A program made the translations under genes and the position numbers. Shown one piece after another: positions 1 to 8,096 of a stretch of 64,000 nucleotides of DNA. The notes beneath the pieces are model-generated. The model was given only the letters and a program-made list of their open reading frames with translations. It had not been told where the DNA came from and searched no databases. Every line of letters begins with the position of its first letter. The first letter of the stretch is position 1. The stretch covers positions 682,001 to 746,000 of the forward strand of contig CAVTWH010000007.1 of assembly GCA_963738365.1 (NCBI GenBank), written 5' to 3'. This stretch comes from CAVTWH01 sp963738365. GTDB taxonomy: Bacteria > Actinomycetota > Actinomycetes > Mycobacteriales > Micromonosporaceae.

Positions 1-1840
1 CCGAACGCCTTGATGGAGATCTTGGTCCCCGGCGCCGACTGCCGGCGCTTGTACTCGGCCAGGTCCACCAGGCGCAGTACCCGGTCCACCAGGGCCGGGT
101 CGTGGCCGGCGGCGACCAGCTCGTCCCGGCCGAGGTCGCCGTCGACGTAGCCGGCGAGGATGGCGTCGAGCAGGGCGTAGTCGGGCAGCGAGTCGCTGTC
201 GAGCTGGTCCGGGCGCAGTTCGGCGCTGGGCGGCTTGGTGATCGAGTTCTCCGGGATCGGCGGGGCGTCGCCGCCCGGTCGGCCTGCGCGTTGCGCCAGG
301 CGGCCAGCCGCCAGACCAGCGTCTTGGGGACGTCCTTGAGCGGGTTGAAGCCGCCCACCGAGTCGCCGTAGAGGGTGGAGTAGCCGACCGCCAGCTCGCT
401 CTTGTTGCCGGTGGTGAGCACCAGGTGCCCCTCCTGGTTGGACAGCGCCATCAGGATCACCCCGCGTACCCGCGCCTGCAGGTTCTCCACCGCCAGGCCG
501 GACAGGGTCATGTTGGCCAGGAAGGCGTCCACCATCGGCTGGATCGGTTGCTGGCGGTAGTCCAGCCCGGTGCGCTCGGCCAGCTCGGCGGCGTCGTCCC
601 GGGAGTGCCCCGAGGAGTAGGCGCTGGGCATGGAGACGCCGACCACCTTGTCGGGGCCGATCGCGTCGCAGGCGATGGCGGCCACCACGCTGGAGTCGAT
701 GCCGCCGGACAGGCCGAGCACGACCGAGGGGAAGCCGTTCTTGCCGACGTAGTCGCGCAGGCCCAGGACGAGTGCCTGCCAGACCTCGGCGTCGTCGGTG
801 ATCCGCTCGACGATGCCGCCGACCGCGCGGGCGCCGGTGGGGCGGGGCAGCGCCGCGGTCACCCGTACCCGGTCGATGGTCATCTCGGCGTCGGTCAGCC
901 GGAACCGGGGCGGTGGGCCGGCGTCGCTGTCCACCTCGTCGTCGAACGGCTCGCTCCACTCTCCGGCGGCGGCTGAGGTGACCGCGGCGTCCCGCTCGGC
1001 GGCGGCGAAGGCGGAGCCGGCGGCCAGCTCGTCGGCCGCGTCGGCGTCGTGGGCGGCGGGCAGGTCGAGGTCGTGGATGAGCAGGTGCTCGACGAACTGC
1101 GGGGCGCGGGCGAGCAGCTCGCCGCTGGCCGAGACGATCAGCGAGTCACCGTCGAAGACCAGCTCGTCCTGGCCGCCCACGGCGTTGACGTAGGCGACCG
1201 CCGCGCCGGCCTCGCGGGCCCGGCGGGCGGCCAGCGACAGCCGCACGTCGTCCTTGTTCAGCTCGTACGGCGAGGCGTTGATGTTGACGACCAGCCCCAC
1301 GCCGGCCCGCCGGGCCACCGCGAACGGCCCGCCGGCCTGCCAGATGTCCTCGCACACGGTCAGCGCCACGTCGACCTCGCCGAGGCGGACCACGGTGAGG
1401 GTGTCGCCGGGGACGAAGTAGCGGTCCTCGTCGAAGACGCCGTAGTTGGGCAGGTGGTGCTTGAAGTAGGTGGCCGCGACCCGACCGCCGTGCAGCACTG
1501 CGAGGGCGTTGCGGGGCCCCTTGCCGGGCTGCGCGTCGGAGCTGACCCGGGCCGGGCCGTCGGCGTCGAGGTAGCCGACGATGGTGGGAATTTCACCCAG
1601 CCCCTCGGCCGCGAGGTCGGCGGCGAGCTGGTGCAGCGCGGCGCGGGACGCGGCCACGAAGGACTCCCGGAAGACCAGGTCCTCGACGGGGTACCCGGTG
1701 AGTACCAGCTCCGGGAAGGCCACCAGGCTGGCGCCGGCCCGGGCCGCCCGGGCGGTCCAGGCGCGGACCAGGGCGGCGTTGTCGGCGATCGCGCCCACGG
1801 TCGGGTCGACCTGGGCCAGGGCGATGCGCAGTATCGGCAT
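1..1840 (-). CDS. nadE: Glutamine-dependent NAD+ synthetase, C-terminus cut by the window edge
   Basis: Makes NAD+ from deamido-NAD+, ATP and glutamine in the cytoplasm. The N-terminal nitrilase-type glutaminase domain shows its triad in AFPELVLTGYP (Glu), YFKHHLPNYG (Lys) and LTVCEDIW (Cys). The C-terminal synthetase domain carries the ATP P-loop LGLSGGIDSS and PPIPENSI. The start is the ATG read leftwards from 1840 (MPILRIALAQVDP). The frame changes once near 276-283: AAWRNAQA is read in one frame and GGDAPPIPENSI onward in another, as if one base were missing. Both halves are well conserved, so a sequence error is likelier than a true break. About the last few residues lie beyond base 1. 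It is divergent from glnA2 across a 168-base gap. Confidence 0.93.
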   Translation of the reverse strand, partial: MPILRIALAQVDPTVGAIADNAALVRAWTARAARAGASLVAFPELVLTGYPVEDLVFRESFVAASRAALHQLAADLAAEGLGEIPTIVGYLDADGPARVSSDAQPGKGPRNALAVLHGGRVAATYFKHHLPNYGVFDEDRYFVPGDTLTVVRLGEVDVALTVCEDIWQAGGPFAVARRAGVGLVVNINASPYELNKDDVRLSLAARRAREAGAAVAYVNAVGGQDELVFDGDSLIVSASGELLARAPQFVEHLLIHDLDLPAAHDADAADELAAGSAFAAAERDAAVTSAAAGEWSEPFDDEVDSDAGPPPRFRLTDAEMTIDRVRVTAALPRPTGARAVGGIVERITDDAEVWQALVLGLRDYVGKNGFPSVVLGLSGGIDSSVVAAIACDAIGPDKVVGVSMPSAYSSGHSRDDAAELAERTGLDYRQQPIQPMVDAFLANMTLSGLAVENLQARVRGVILMALSNQEGHLVLTTGNKSELAVGYSTLYGDSVGGFNPLKDVPKTLVWRLAAWRNAQADRAATPRRSRRTRSPSRPAPNCARTSSTATRCPTTPCSTPSSPATSTATSAGTSWSPPATTRPWWTGYCAWWTWPSTSAGSRRRGPRSPSRRS

Positions 1841-1922
1841 GCCCCCATTGTCCCGCAGCCGCACCACAGCCGTACCGTTGGTCCCGCGATGATCCGGGGC
1901 GCACCCCGTGCGACCGGATGGC

Positions 1923-1938
1923 GTAACGTCTGTGTAAC
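1923..1938. promoter_or_regulatory. Candidate GlnR half-site between nadE and glnA2
   Basis: GTAAC, six bases, GTAAC. The actinobacterial GlnR box is GTNAC-n6-GAAAC, so the second element has one mismatch. It lies 71 bases before the glnA2 GTG and 83 before nadE. No second pair of elements follows, so this is weaker than the site at glnA1. Confidence 0.4.
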
Positions 1939-2008
1939 GACACCGGGAGAGACTTGGGCCGCAACCGGCCTGGTCGCACCCGTCAAGCCGTCTATCGGGA
2001 GTAGCAGA

Positions 2009-3361
2009 GTGGACCGTCAGCAGGAGTTCGTGCTCCGTACCTTGGAAGAGCGCGATATCCGTTTTGTCCGGCTTTGGTTCACCGATGTGCTGGGCACGCT
2101 GAAGTCCGTCAGCGTCGCCCCGGCCGAGCTGGAGGCGGCCTTCGAGGAGGGCATCGGCTTCGACGGCTCGGCCATCGAAGGCTTCGCCCGGGTACACGAG
2201 TCCGACATGGTCGCCATGCCCGACCCGACGACCTTCCAGGTCTTCCCGTTCGAGGGCGGCGGCAGCGGCGAGAGCGCCCGGATGTTCTGCGACATCCAGC
2301 TCCCCGACGGCTCCGAGTCCTGGGCCGACCCCCGGCACGTGCTGCGTCGCGCGCTGCGCCGCGCCGCCGACAAGGGCTTCACCTTCTACACCCACCCCGA
2401 GATCGAGTTCTTCCTGCTGGAGAACGCCCCCGCCGACGGCTCCCTGCCCACCCCGGTGGACGCCGGTGGGTACTTCGACCACACCACCCACGCCGTCGCC
2501 CGCGACTTCCGCCGGCAGGCCGTGCTCGCGCTGGAGCGGATCGGTATCTCGGTCGAGTTCAGCCACCACGAGGTCGCCCCCGGCCAGCAGGAGATCGACC
2601 TGCGCTACGCCGACGCGCTGACCACCGCCGACAACATCATGACCTTCCGGCACGTGGTCAAGGAGGTGGCGCTGTCCCAGGGGGTACAGGCCAGCTTCAT
2701 GCCCAAGCCGTTCACCGACCAGCCGGGCAGCGGCATGCACACGCACCTGTCGCTGTTCGAGGGCGAGCGCAACGCCTTCCACGACCCGAGCGACCCGATG
2801 AAGCTGTCCAAGGTCGCCAAGGCGTTCATCGCCGGCATCCTCACCCACGCCCGCGAGTTCACCGCCGTCACCAACCAGTGGGTCAACTCCTACAAGCGGC
2901 TCTTCCCGCAGGCCCTGGCCGACCGGATCACCGAGTCTCCGGCGTACGTCTGCTGGGGCCACCTCAACCGCTCGGCCCTGGTCCGGGTCCCCGCCTACGG
3001 CAAGCCCAACTCGGCCCGCGTCGAGGTGCGCTCCATCGACTCGGCGTGCAACCCCTACCTGGCCTACGCGGTGCTGCTCGGCGCCGGCCTCAAGGGCATC
3101 GAGGAGGGGTACGAGCTGCCCGCCGGTGCCGAGGACGACGTGTGGTCGCTGACCAACGCCGAGCGCCGCGCGATGGGGTACTCCACCCTGCCGGAGAACC
3201 TCTCCGAGGCGATCGACGTGATGGCCAACTCGGAGCTGGTGGCCGAGGTGCTCGGCGAGCACGTCTTCGACTTCTTCCTGCGCAACAAGCGCTCGGAGTG
3301 GGAGGAGTACCGCCGCGAGGTCACCCCGTACGAGCGCACCCGCTACCTCGGGGTGGTCTGA
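2009..3361 (+). CDS. glnA2: Glutamine synthetase GlnA2-type (450 aa)
   Basis: Type I-fold glutamine synthetase family enzyme, ligating ammonia to glutamate or a related amine acceptor. Its N-terminus (DRQQEFVLRTLEERDIRFVR) and whole length match mycobacterial GlnA2 rather than GlnA1. Seen motifs: GFDGSAIEGF, HPEIEFFLL, FSHHEVAPGQQEIDLR, SFMPKPF, NRSALVRVP and EVRSIDSACNPYL. The adenylylation-site tyrosine context of GlnA1 is absent, so GlnE control is not expected. The GTG at 2009 is chosen because GGGAG precedes it at proper spacing and the conserved N-terminus begins there; the frame stays open far upstream only as a shadow of nadE. In mycobacteria glnA2 sits beside glnE and glnA1; here it is separated from them by about 9 kb. 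Confidence 0.93.
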   Translation: MDRQQEFVLRTLEERDIRFVRLWFTDVLGTLKSVSVAPAELEAAFEEGIGFDGSAIEGFARVHESDMVAMPDPTTFQVFPFEGGGSGESARMFCDIQLPDGSESWADPRHVLRRALRRAADKGFTFYTHPEIEFFLLENAPADGSLPTPVDAGGYFDHTTHAVARDFRRQAVLALERIGISVEFSHHEVAPGQQEIDLRYADALTTADNIMTFRHVVKEVALSQGVQASFMPKPFTDQPGSGMHTHLSLFEGERNAFHDPSDPMKLSKVAKAFIAGILTHAREFTAVTNQWVNSYKRLFPQALADRITESPAYVCWGHLNRSALVRVPAYGKPNSARVEVRSIDSACNPYLAYAVLLGAGLKGIEEGYELPAGAEDDVWSLTNAERRAMGYSTLPENLSEAIDVMANSELVAEVLGEHVFDFFLRNKRSEWEEYRREVTPYERTRYLGVV

Positions 3362-3404
3362 CCCGGCCTCGGCGCAATCCGGTTGCCCGGCGGGTCGGAC
3401 CGGC

Positions 3405-3410
3405 TAGCGT
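3405..3410 (+). promoter_or_regulatory. -10 element of a likely leaderless promoter
   Basis: TAGCGT ends eight bases before the ATG at 3419, and no ribosome site precedes that ATG. No clear -35. Confidence 0.4.
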
Positions 3411-3418
3411 CGACGGTC

Positions 3419-3934
3419 ATGACGACTGACGAGCGCCTGCGGCCACCCTTCGACGGCGACGAGCGTACCCAGCTGGTCGGCTGGCTCGACCTGCAGCGGG
3501 CCATTGTGCGGTGGAAGTGCGACGGACTGTCCGAAGAGGACGCTCACCGGGCGCTGCTGCCCGGCTCGCCGCTGATGACCATGGCCGGGCTCGTCGCGCA
3601 TCTGCGCTGGACCGAGCACGGCTGGTTCGAGGTGATCTTCCTCGGCGGCGAGCCAGCCGGCAATCCGCAGTTCAGCGACGACGACGACGCCGACATGCGG
3701 GCCGACGGGGCTCCGCTGGCGGAGCTGCTGGCGGCCTACGAGCGGCAGTGCGCCCGGTCCAACGAGATCATCGCCGGGCATCCGCTGGACACGCCCGGGC
3801 GTACTCCGGGGCTGCGGTCCGGGACGGCGGCGCTGCGCTGGATCGTCACCCACATGGTCGAGGAGACCGCCCGGCACGCCGGCCACGCCGACATCATCCG
3901 CGAACTCCTGGACGGCCGGCGCGGCTACTACTGA
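3419..3934 (+). CDS. DinB / DUF664 family protein (171 aa)
   Basis: Small four-helix protein of the DinB/DUF664 superfamily, related to mycothiol-dependent and metal-binding hydrolases and transferases; substrate unknown. The family histidines are visible in GLVAHLRWTEHGWFE, in THMVEETARHAGHADIIREL and near the C-terminus, the usual three-His metal site. The end GRRGYY is typical of actinobacterial members. ATG 3419 is chosen over the longer frame because the extra upstream residues are not family-like and a -10 box sits just before it. Its stop codon lies inside a strong hairpin. Confidence 0.8.
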   Translation: MTTDERLRPPFDGDERTQLVGWLDLQRAIVRWKCDGLSEEDAHRALLPGSPLMTMAGLVAHLRWTEHGWFEVIFLGGEPAGNPQFSDDDDADMRADGAPLAELLAAYERQCARSNEIIAGHPLDTPGRTPGLRSGTAALRWIVTHMVEETARHAGHADIIRELLDGRRGYY

Positions 3935-3949
3935 GCCACGCCGGCCGTC
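3911..3949. terminator. Hairpin terminator between convergent genes
   Basis: Perfect 11-base inverted repeat (3911-3921 with 3939-3949) around the stop of the DinB-like gene and before the end of the CHAP-type gene on the other strand. No T-run, as usual in this GC range. Confidence 0.6.
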
Positions 3950-3987
3950 CTCGCGCCGACGCTCGGCCGGCGGCCGGAAAGCCCAGC

Positions 3988-4710
3988 TCAGCCGGCGGCC
4001 GGGAGGTAGGCGACGCTCCAGCCGCGGTAGCCGGTGCGGTACTGGTAGCCGGCGACGCCGACGCGGCCGTTCACCGAGCTGCCGATGATCTTCCCTTCGC
4101 CCAGGCTCACCACCACGTGCCCGGTGCCGGCCGAGTTGTGGTACCAGACCAGCGCGCCGCGCGGCGGTACCCCGGTGGTGTGCAGGTACCCGTGCGACTG
4201 CTCCCAGTCGCCGCCCACCTCGGCGGTGGCCCAGCCGGACGCCGACCAGCCGTACGCCTGCGCCTGGAAGCGCATGCACCAGCCCTCCTCGGCGGTGGAG
4301 CCGAGCCGGGCGAACTCGTAGGAGATGGCGGCGTTGGCGCCGCGCGGGTTGGCCCGGGGCGGGGCGGCGGCGTAGTCGCAGGCGGGCGCCACCCGGCCGT
4401 CGGAGCCGGTGTAGACGTAGGCGTCGGCGATGAAGCCGCCGCTGCCGATCATGTCCCACAGCGTGGAGGTGCCGTAGGTACCGCTGACGCTGCTGCCGCT
4501 GGTCTGGCACAGGATGGTCACGCCGGCACCGTCGGCTACCGAGCCGAACGCGTCGTAGCCGGTACCCGGCGCGGCGCGCACGGTCAGTGCGCTGCCCGCC
4601 GTGTTGACCGTGCCGGAGGCGGCGTAGGCCGCGGTGGCTGTGCCGGTGACCACGAGTGCTGCGGTGGCGGCGATGATGCCGGTCCAGCGCAGTGGACGTC
4701 GGATGTGCAC
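3988..4710 (-). CDS. Secreted SH3 plus CHAP-type amidase (240 aa)
   Basis: Likely cell-wall hydrolase exported by Sec. Residues 1-30 form a signal peptide (two arginines, a hydrophobic core, then ATAAYAAS). Residues 33-110 resemble a bacterial SH3 domain (SALTVRAAPGTGYD). The C-terminal half has the CHAP/NlpC-type pattern: Cys in EEGWCMRFQAQAYG and His in GTGHVVVSLGEG, followed by a GYRGW strand. The GTG at 4710 is preceded by GGGAG at five bases. The domain would cut peptide bonds of peptidoglycan; the specific bond cannot be told. Confidence 0.75.
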   Translation of the reverse strand: MHIRRPLRWTGIIAATAALVVTGTATAAYAASGTVNTAGSALTVRAAPGTGYDAFGSVADGAGVTILCQTSGSSVSGTYGTSTLWDMIGSGGFIADAYVYTGSDGRVAPACDYAAAPPRANPRGANAAISYEFARLGSTAEEGWCMRFQAQAYGWSASGWATAEVGGDWEQSHGYLHTTGVPPRGALVWYHNSAGTGHVVVSLGEGKIIGSSVNGRVGVAGYQYRTGYRGWSVAYLPAAG

Positions 4711-4866
4711 AGGGGCTCCCGTCGTGGGGGATAGGGCCGGGCCGCGGGTGCTGCGCCCGGTGCCCGGACGGTACCCGCATTACATTCACAAACGCCTATC
4801 ACTTAGGCAACGGAACAGCGAATTTCGCTGGACAGCCACGGCCTCGGCGCCGAAGCTGGCGACCCT

Positions 4867-5613
4867 ATGGACCTGCCACGGAGTTTCGTCATCCGCGAGG
4901 AGCGGCACCGCATCCACAACCCGTTCAGCGAGGAGAAGCTGGCCACCCTCGGGCGGGCGCTGCGGCTGCCGCCCGGTACCCGGCTGCTGGACCTGGCCTG
5001 TGGTTCGGGGGAGCTGCTCTGCACCTGGGCGCGGGCGCACGGGGTCGGCGGTACCGGCGTCGACATCAGCACCGCCTTCCTCGCCCGGGCCCGGCAGCGG
5101 GCCGCCGAGCTGGACGTGGCCGACCGGGTGGAGTTCGTGCACGCCGACGCCGCCGGCTACGTCGCCGCCGAGCCGGTCGACGTGACCGCCTGCGTCGGCG
5201 CCAGCTGGATCGGCAACGGCGTCGCGGGCACCGTCGAGCTGCTGCGCCGCAGCCTGCGCCCCGGTGGGCTGCTGCTGATCGGCGAACCGTACTGGCGCCT
5301 CGAACCGCCGGACCAGCAGACCGTGACCGCCTGCCACGCCACCCACGTCGACGACTTCCGGTCCCTGCCCGAGCTGGTCGGGCAGTTCGCGGAGCTGGGC
5401 TGCGACCTGGTCGAGATGGTGCTGGCCGACCAGGACAGCTGGGACCGGTACGTGGCCCCCCAGTGGCTCAACCTGCGGCGCTGGCTGGACACCAACCCGG
5501 ACGACGAGCTGGCCCCGGCGCTGCGCGCCGAACTGGACACCGCGCCGCTGCTGCACGTGCGCTACCAGCGCGAGTACCTCGGCTGGGGGGTCTTCGCCCT
5601 GATCGACCGCTGA
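4867..5613 (+). CDS. Class I SAM-dependent methyltransferase (248 aa)
   Basis: Rossmann-fold methyltransferase. Motif I is LLDLACGSGELL (residues about 39-50), motif II GTGVDIST, and a motif near ACVGASWIG replaces the usual acidic post-II signature. The C-terminal half (PDQQTVTACHATHVDDFRSL, QDSWDRYVAPQWL) is like small-molecule or cyclopropane-synthase-like methyltransferases of actinomycetes. Substrate unknown. A 156-base gap separates it from the divergent CHAP-type gene and must hold both promoters. Confidence 0.75.
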   Translation: MDLPRSFVIREERHRIHNPFSEEKLATLGRALRLPPGTRLLDLACGSGELLCTWARAHGVGGTGVDISTAFLARARQRAAELDVADRVEFVHADAAGYVAAEPVDVTACVGASWIGNGVAGTVELLRRSLRPGGLLLIGEPYWRLEPPDQQTVTACHATHVDDFRSLPELVGQFAELGCDLVEMVLADQDSWDRYVAPQWLNLRRWLDTNPDDELAPALRAELDTAPLLHVRYQREYLGWGVFALIDR

Positions 5614-5656
5614 CCCCGGCCGGACTGCGGGGCGGGTGAGTGTGGACAGCCCCGCC

Positions 5657-5662
5657 TACCCT
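5657..5662 (+). promoter_or_regulatory. -10 element of a likely leaderless promoter
   Basis: TACCCT ends six bases before the GTG at 5669 and supports that codon as start. Confidence 0.45.
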
Positions 5663-5668
5663 GATGGT

Positions 5669-6124
5669 GTGTTGACCGCACGCAAACCCAGCGCCTGGCG
5701 CAGCGGATACGTCATCGCCCTGGACGGGCAGGAGATCACCAGCTGGCAGCAGTCACCCTGGCGCTCCCGCACCGGCTTCGTCCTCGACGGACGGGCGTAC
5801 ACGGTCCGTCGCAACATCTGGGGTAGCCGGTACGAGCTGGCCAGCGGCCCGGGCGGCCCGGTGGCCGTGGCCGAGGGCATCCGGCGCAAGCACTGGAGCG
5901 TCACCGCCGGCGCCCAGCGCTACGAGTTCCGGCGCGCCTCGGCGTTCCGCTCGGAGCAGCAGCTGATCGGGCCGGCCGGGGTGGCCGGGACAGTGCGCCG
6001 AACCGGCTCCTGGAAGGGCACCGCCGAGGCCGACCTGCCCGGGCTGCCGCTGCCGGTCCAGGTCTTCGTCCTCGTTACCCTGCTCGCCACCTGGGACGCC
6101 AATGCCGCTGCGGCGGCCTCCTGA
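5669..6124 (+). CDS. Unknown protein (about 151 aa)
   Basis: I do not recognise this protein. It is rich in beta strands and aromatic-basic pairs (ARKPSAWRSGYVIALDG, SPWRSRTGFVLDG, RRNIWGSRYELASG, SFRRASAFRSEQQL-like segments), which suggests a repeated beta-barrel or tubby-like/LURP-type fold of about 30-residue units: each repeat has Trp-Arg-Ser followed by a strand. The last 25 residues (LPVQVFVLVTLLATWDANAAAAAS) are hydrophobic. A longer frame begins at GTG 5636, but the -10 box and codon pattern favour 5669. Confidence 0.6.
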   Translation: MLTARKPSAWRSGYVIALDGQEITSWQQSPWRSRTGFVLDGRAYTVRRNIWGSRYELASGPGGPVAVAEGIRRKHWSVTAGAQRYEFRRASAFRSEQQLIGPAGVAGTVRRTGSWKGTAEADLPGLPLPVQVFVLVTLLATWDANAAAAAS

Positions 6125-6155
6125 CCTGCGCCTTTACGGCTGGACCGGGGCCGGC

Positions 6156-6161
6156 TACTGT
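6156..6161 (+). promoter_or_regulatory. -10 element of a likely leaderless promoter
   Basis: TACTGT ends eight bases before the GTG at 6170. Confidence 0.45.
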
Positions 6162-6169
6162 CACCGCCT

Positions 6170-7060
6170 GTGACCACCGCCCCGCCGCCCGGCCGCCCGC
6201 TCGGCCGGCACCCGCTCGACCTGCTCGGCCGTGCGCTGATGCGGCTGACCAGCCGCACCCTCGACGAGCGGGAGGCGGACTGGCTGGCCGGGCCGGCCGC
6301 GCAGCGGGAGACCGTCGGGCACTCCTGGGTCGACCGGATGGCCGGTGAGCTGGGCGGCCGGACCAGCACCGGGCCGGATCACGGGCTGCTCGCCTCCTTC
6401 GCCGACCTGGCCGGCCCGGACTTCGACCCGGCCGGCGTCGACCCCCGGATCGCCGACTTCTACGAGCGCACCTCCCGCTGGCGGCTGGACCTGTGGTCCC
6501 AGTGGTCGGCCTACGCGTGGCCGTTCGGCGCCCTGGTCAGCGCCCTGTTCAGCCGGCGGCTGGAGCAGCTGAGCCTGCCCATGCGCCCGCTGGACGTGGC
6601 GTACGGGATGGACAGCACCGTGGTGCACGTGCACGACGCCACCGACGCGGTGGTCGGGGCGGCCTGGCTGCGCAACATGCGGGCCACCGGCGCCACCACC
6701 TACAGCGGCCTGTACGGCGTGCGCCGGCTGCCCGGCAACGACCAGCCCAGCGTCCGGGTGGTCTTCCCGCTGCCGCTCGGCTCGGTCCAGGTCTACCTGC
6801 GCCCCAGCGCCGACGCCGCGGGCGGGCTGCACCTGCGCTCGCCGTTGGGCCGGTTCGGCGCGGACGGCGCCTACCTGGTGCTGCGTCGCCCGGGCGGCCG
6901 GATCAGCGCCCGCCGCGTCCCGATCGCCGAGCACTTCCACCTCTTCGTCGACGACGACGGCGACGTGCGCACCGACCACACCCTCAAGCTGTGGGGCATC
7001 CCGGCGGTCCGCCTGCACTACCGGCTGCGCCCCGAGCCGGCCGCCCTGCCGGTCAGCTGA
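6170..7060 (+). CDS. Unknown soluble protein (296 aa)
   Basis: Not recognised. No signal peptide. Residues 95-150 (FYERTSRWRLDLWSQWSAYAWPFG, SRRLEQLSLP) look helical and tryptophan-rich. The middle has YGMDSTVVHVHD, TGATTYSGLYGVRR and VVFPLPLGSVQVYLRP. The end is beta-rich (HFHLFVDDDGDVRTDHTLKLWG). The pattern recurs in uncharacterised actinobacterial proteins as far as I can recall, but I cannot name a family. It starts at a leaderless GTG and ends in a strong hairpin shared with the ferritin-like gene on the other strand. Confidence 0.6.
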   Translation: MTTAPPPGRPLGRHPLDLLGRALMRLTSRTLDEREADWLAGPAAQRETVGHSWVDRMAGELGGRTSTGPDHGLLASFADLAGPDFDPAGVDPRIADFYERTSRWRLDLWSQWSAYAWPFGALVSALFSRRLEQLSLPMRPLDVAYGMDSTVVHVHDATDAVVGAAWLRNMRATGATTYSGLYGVRRLPGNDQPSVRVVFPLPLGSVQVYLRPSADAAGGLHLRSPLGRFGADGAYLVLRRPGGRISARRVPIAEHFHLFVDDDGDVRTDHTLKLWGIPAVRLHYRLRPEPAALPVS

Positions 7061-7074
7061 CTGACCGGCAGGGC
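7043..7074. terminator. Bidirectional hairpin terminator
   Basis: Perfect 14-base inverted repeat (7043-7056 with 7061-7074) with a four-base loop. It spans the stop of the unknown gene at 7060 and lies just past the end of the ferritin-like gene. Confidence 0.7.
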
Positions 7075-7080
7075 GGGGGC

Positions 7081-7971
7081 TCAGAAGCCCTGGGTCAACC
7101 GGCGCGCGGGCGCCAGCGCGCCGGCCACCATCCGTACCCCGTCGGGCCGCCGGGGTAGCCGGCCCCGGGTGGCGGCCAGCGGGCCCACCCCGAACCGGCC
7201 GGTCTGCCGGGCCAGCAGGAACAGCCGCTCCTGCCCGGGCAGCGTGTCCACCTTCTTGTCGAGGCGGACGATGTGCTTGCCGCCCTCGGCGCCGCCCATC
7301 AGGTAGTCGAGGATGAACCGGGTCTCGGCCGGCGGCTGGATGCCGGAGCCGACCGGCGTCCAGAACGCCTTGAGCGCCCACCGGGTGAGCTTGCGGGCGC
7401 GCGACGAGGCCGCCAGCCGGTCGCGCGCCTGGGAGTTGTAGAACGCCAGGTGCCGGGTCTCCTGGGTCTGGATGCGCTTGAGCAGCTTGGTCAGCTCCGG
7501 GTGGTCCTCCCGCTGCATCATCCGTTCGTACGCCGAGTGCGCCGACCATTCGTTGATGGCGCCCCAGGACATGTGCACGGCGATGAAGTCCTCACCCAGC
7601 ACGTTGCCCGCGATCGCCTGGTGGATCGGGGCGAGCCGGTCGGCCAGCCCCTGGGCCACGCGTACCTTGCGGATGTGGCCGTAGGTGGCCGGCTGCTGGT
7701 GGGCGCGCAGCACCTTGTCCAACGCCTCGCCGTGCCAGAACTCCTCGTACGCCCACATGGTCAGGAACGCGGTCACCTCGGGATCCCGGTGGGACGGGGT
7801 GACCAGCAGGTCGCGCAGGTAGCAGATGGTGTGGCTCTCCACGTCGGACATGTAGCGCAGCGCCCGCAGCGCCGGTGCCGACAGTGGACGGGTCCGGAAC
7901 GCGTCGTAGTCGACGTCCTCGTCGTGGACCCGGTGGGCGGTGTTGGTGTAGTCGGCGATGTCGAACGCCAT
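7081..7971 (-). CDS. Ferritin-like diiron protein (296 aa)
   Basis: Helical ferritin-superfamily protein with the iron-ligand patterns of diiron oxygenases and desaturases: Glu-x-x-His in SDVESHTICYL, a second in WAYEEFWHGEALD, and a third in IQTQETRHLAFYNSQA. Size and layout resemble actinobacterial acyl-ACP desaturase-like or AurF-like proteins, but the specific reaction is unknown. The C-terminal 60 residues are basic and proline-rich (ATRGRLPRRPDG). The ATG at 7971 has a GGGGA ribosome site. It is divergent from the WYL regulator across 125 bases, so that regulator is a candidate controller. Confidence 0.7.
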   Translation of the reverse strand: MAFDIADYTNTAHRVHDEDVDYDAFRTRPLSAPALRALRYMSDVESHTICYLRDLLVTPSHRDPEVTAFLTMWAYEEFWHGEALDKVLRAHQQPATYGHIRKVRVAQGLADRLAPIHQAIAGNVLGEDFIAVHMSWGAINEWSAHSAYERMMQREDHPELTKLLKRIQTQETRHLAFYNSQARDRLAASSRARKLTRWALKAFWTPVGSGIQPPAETRFILDYLMGGAEGGKHIVRLDKKVDTLPGQERLFLLARQTGRFGVGPLAATRGRLPRRPDGVRMVAGALAPARRLTQGF

Positions 7972-8083
7972 GTGTCCCCTTCCGCTCTCGACCGGTGGTC
8001 GCTGTGGCCAGCGTATTCGGCCGGTGCGACAAGTCGATCACGATGCCGACGCGGATCACACCGCCGATGTCGTACCCCGCCGT

Positions 8084-8089
8084 TAGCCT
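8084..8089 (+). promoter_or_regulatory. -10 element of a likely leaderless promoter
   Basis: TAGCCT ends seven bases before the ATG at 8097. Confidence 0.45.
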
Positions 8090-8096
8090 GCCGGCC

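Noticed and set aside
1049..3361. One 770-residue open frame covering nadE antisense and glnA2
   Set aside because: Only the part from GTG 2009 codes glutamine synthetase; the rest is an antisense shadow of nadE kept open by high GC.
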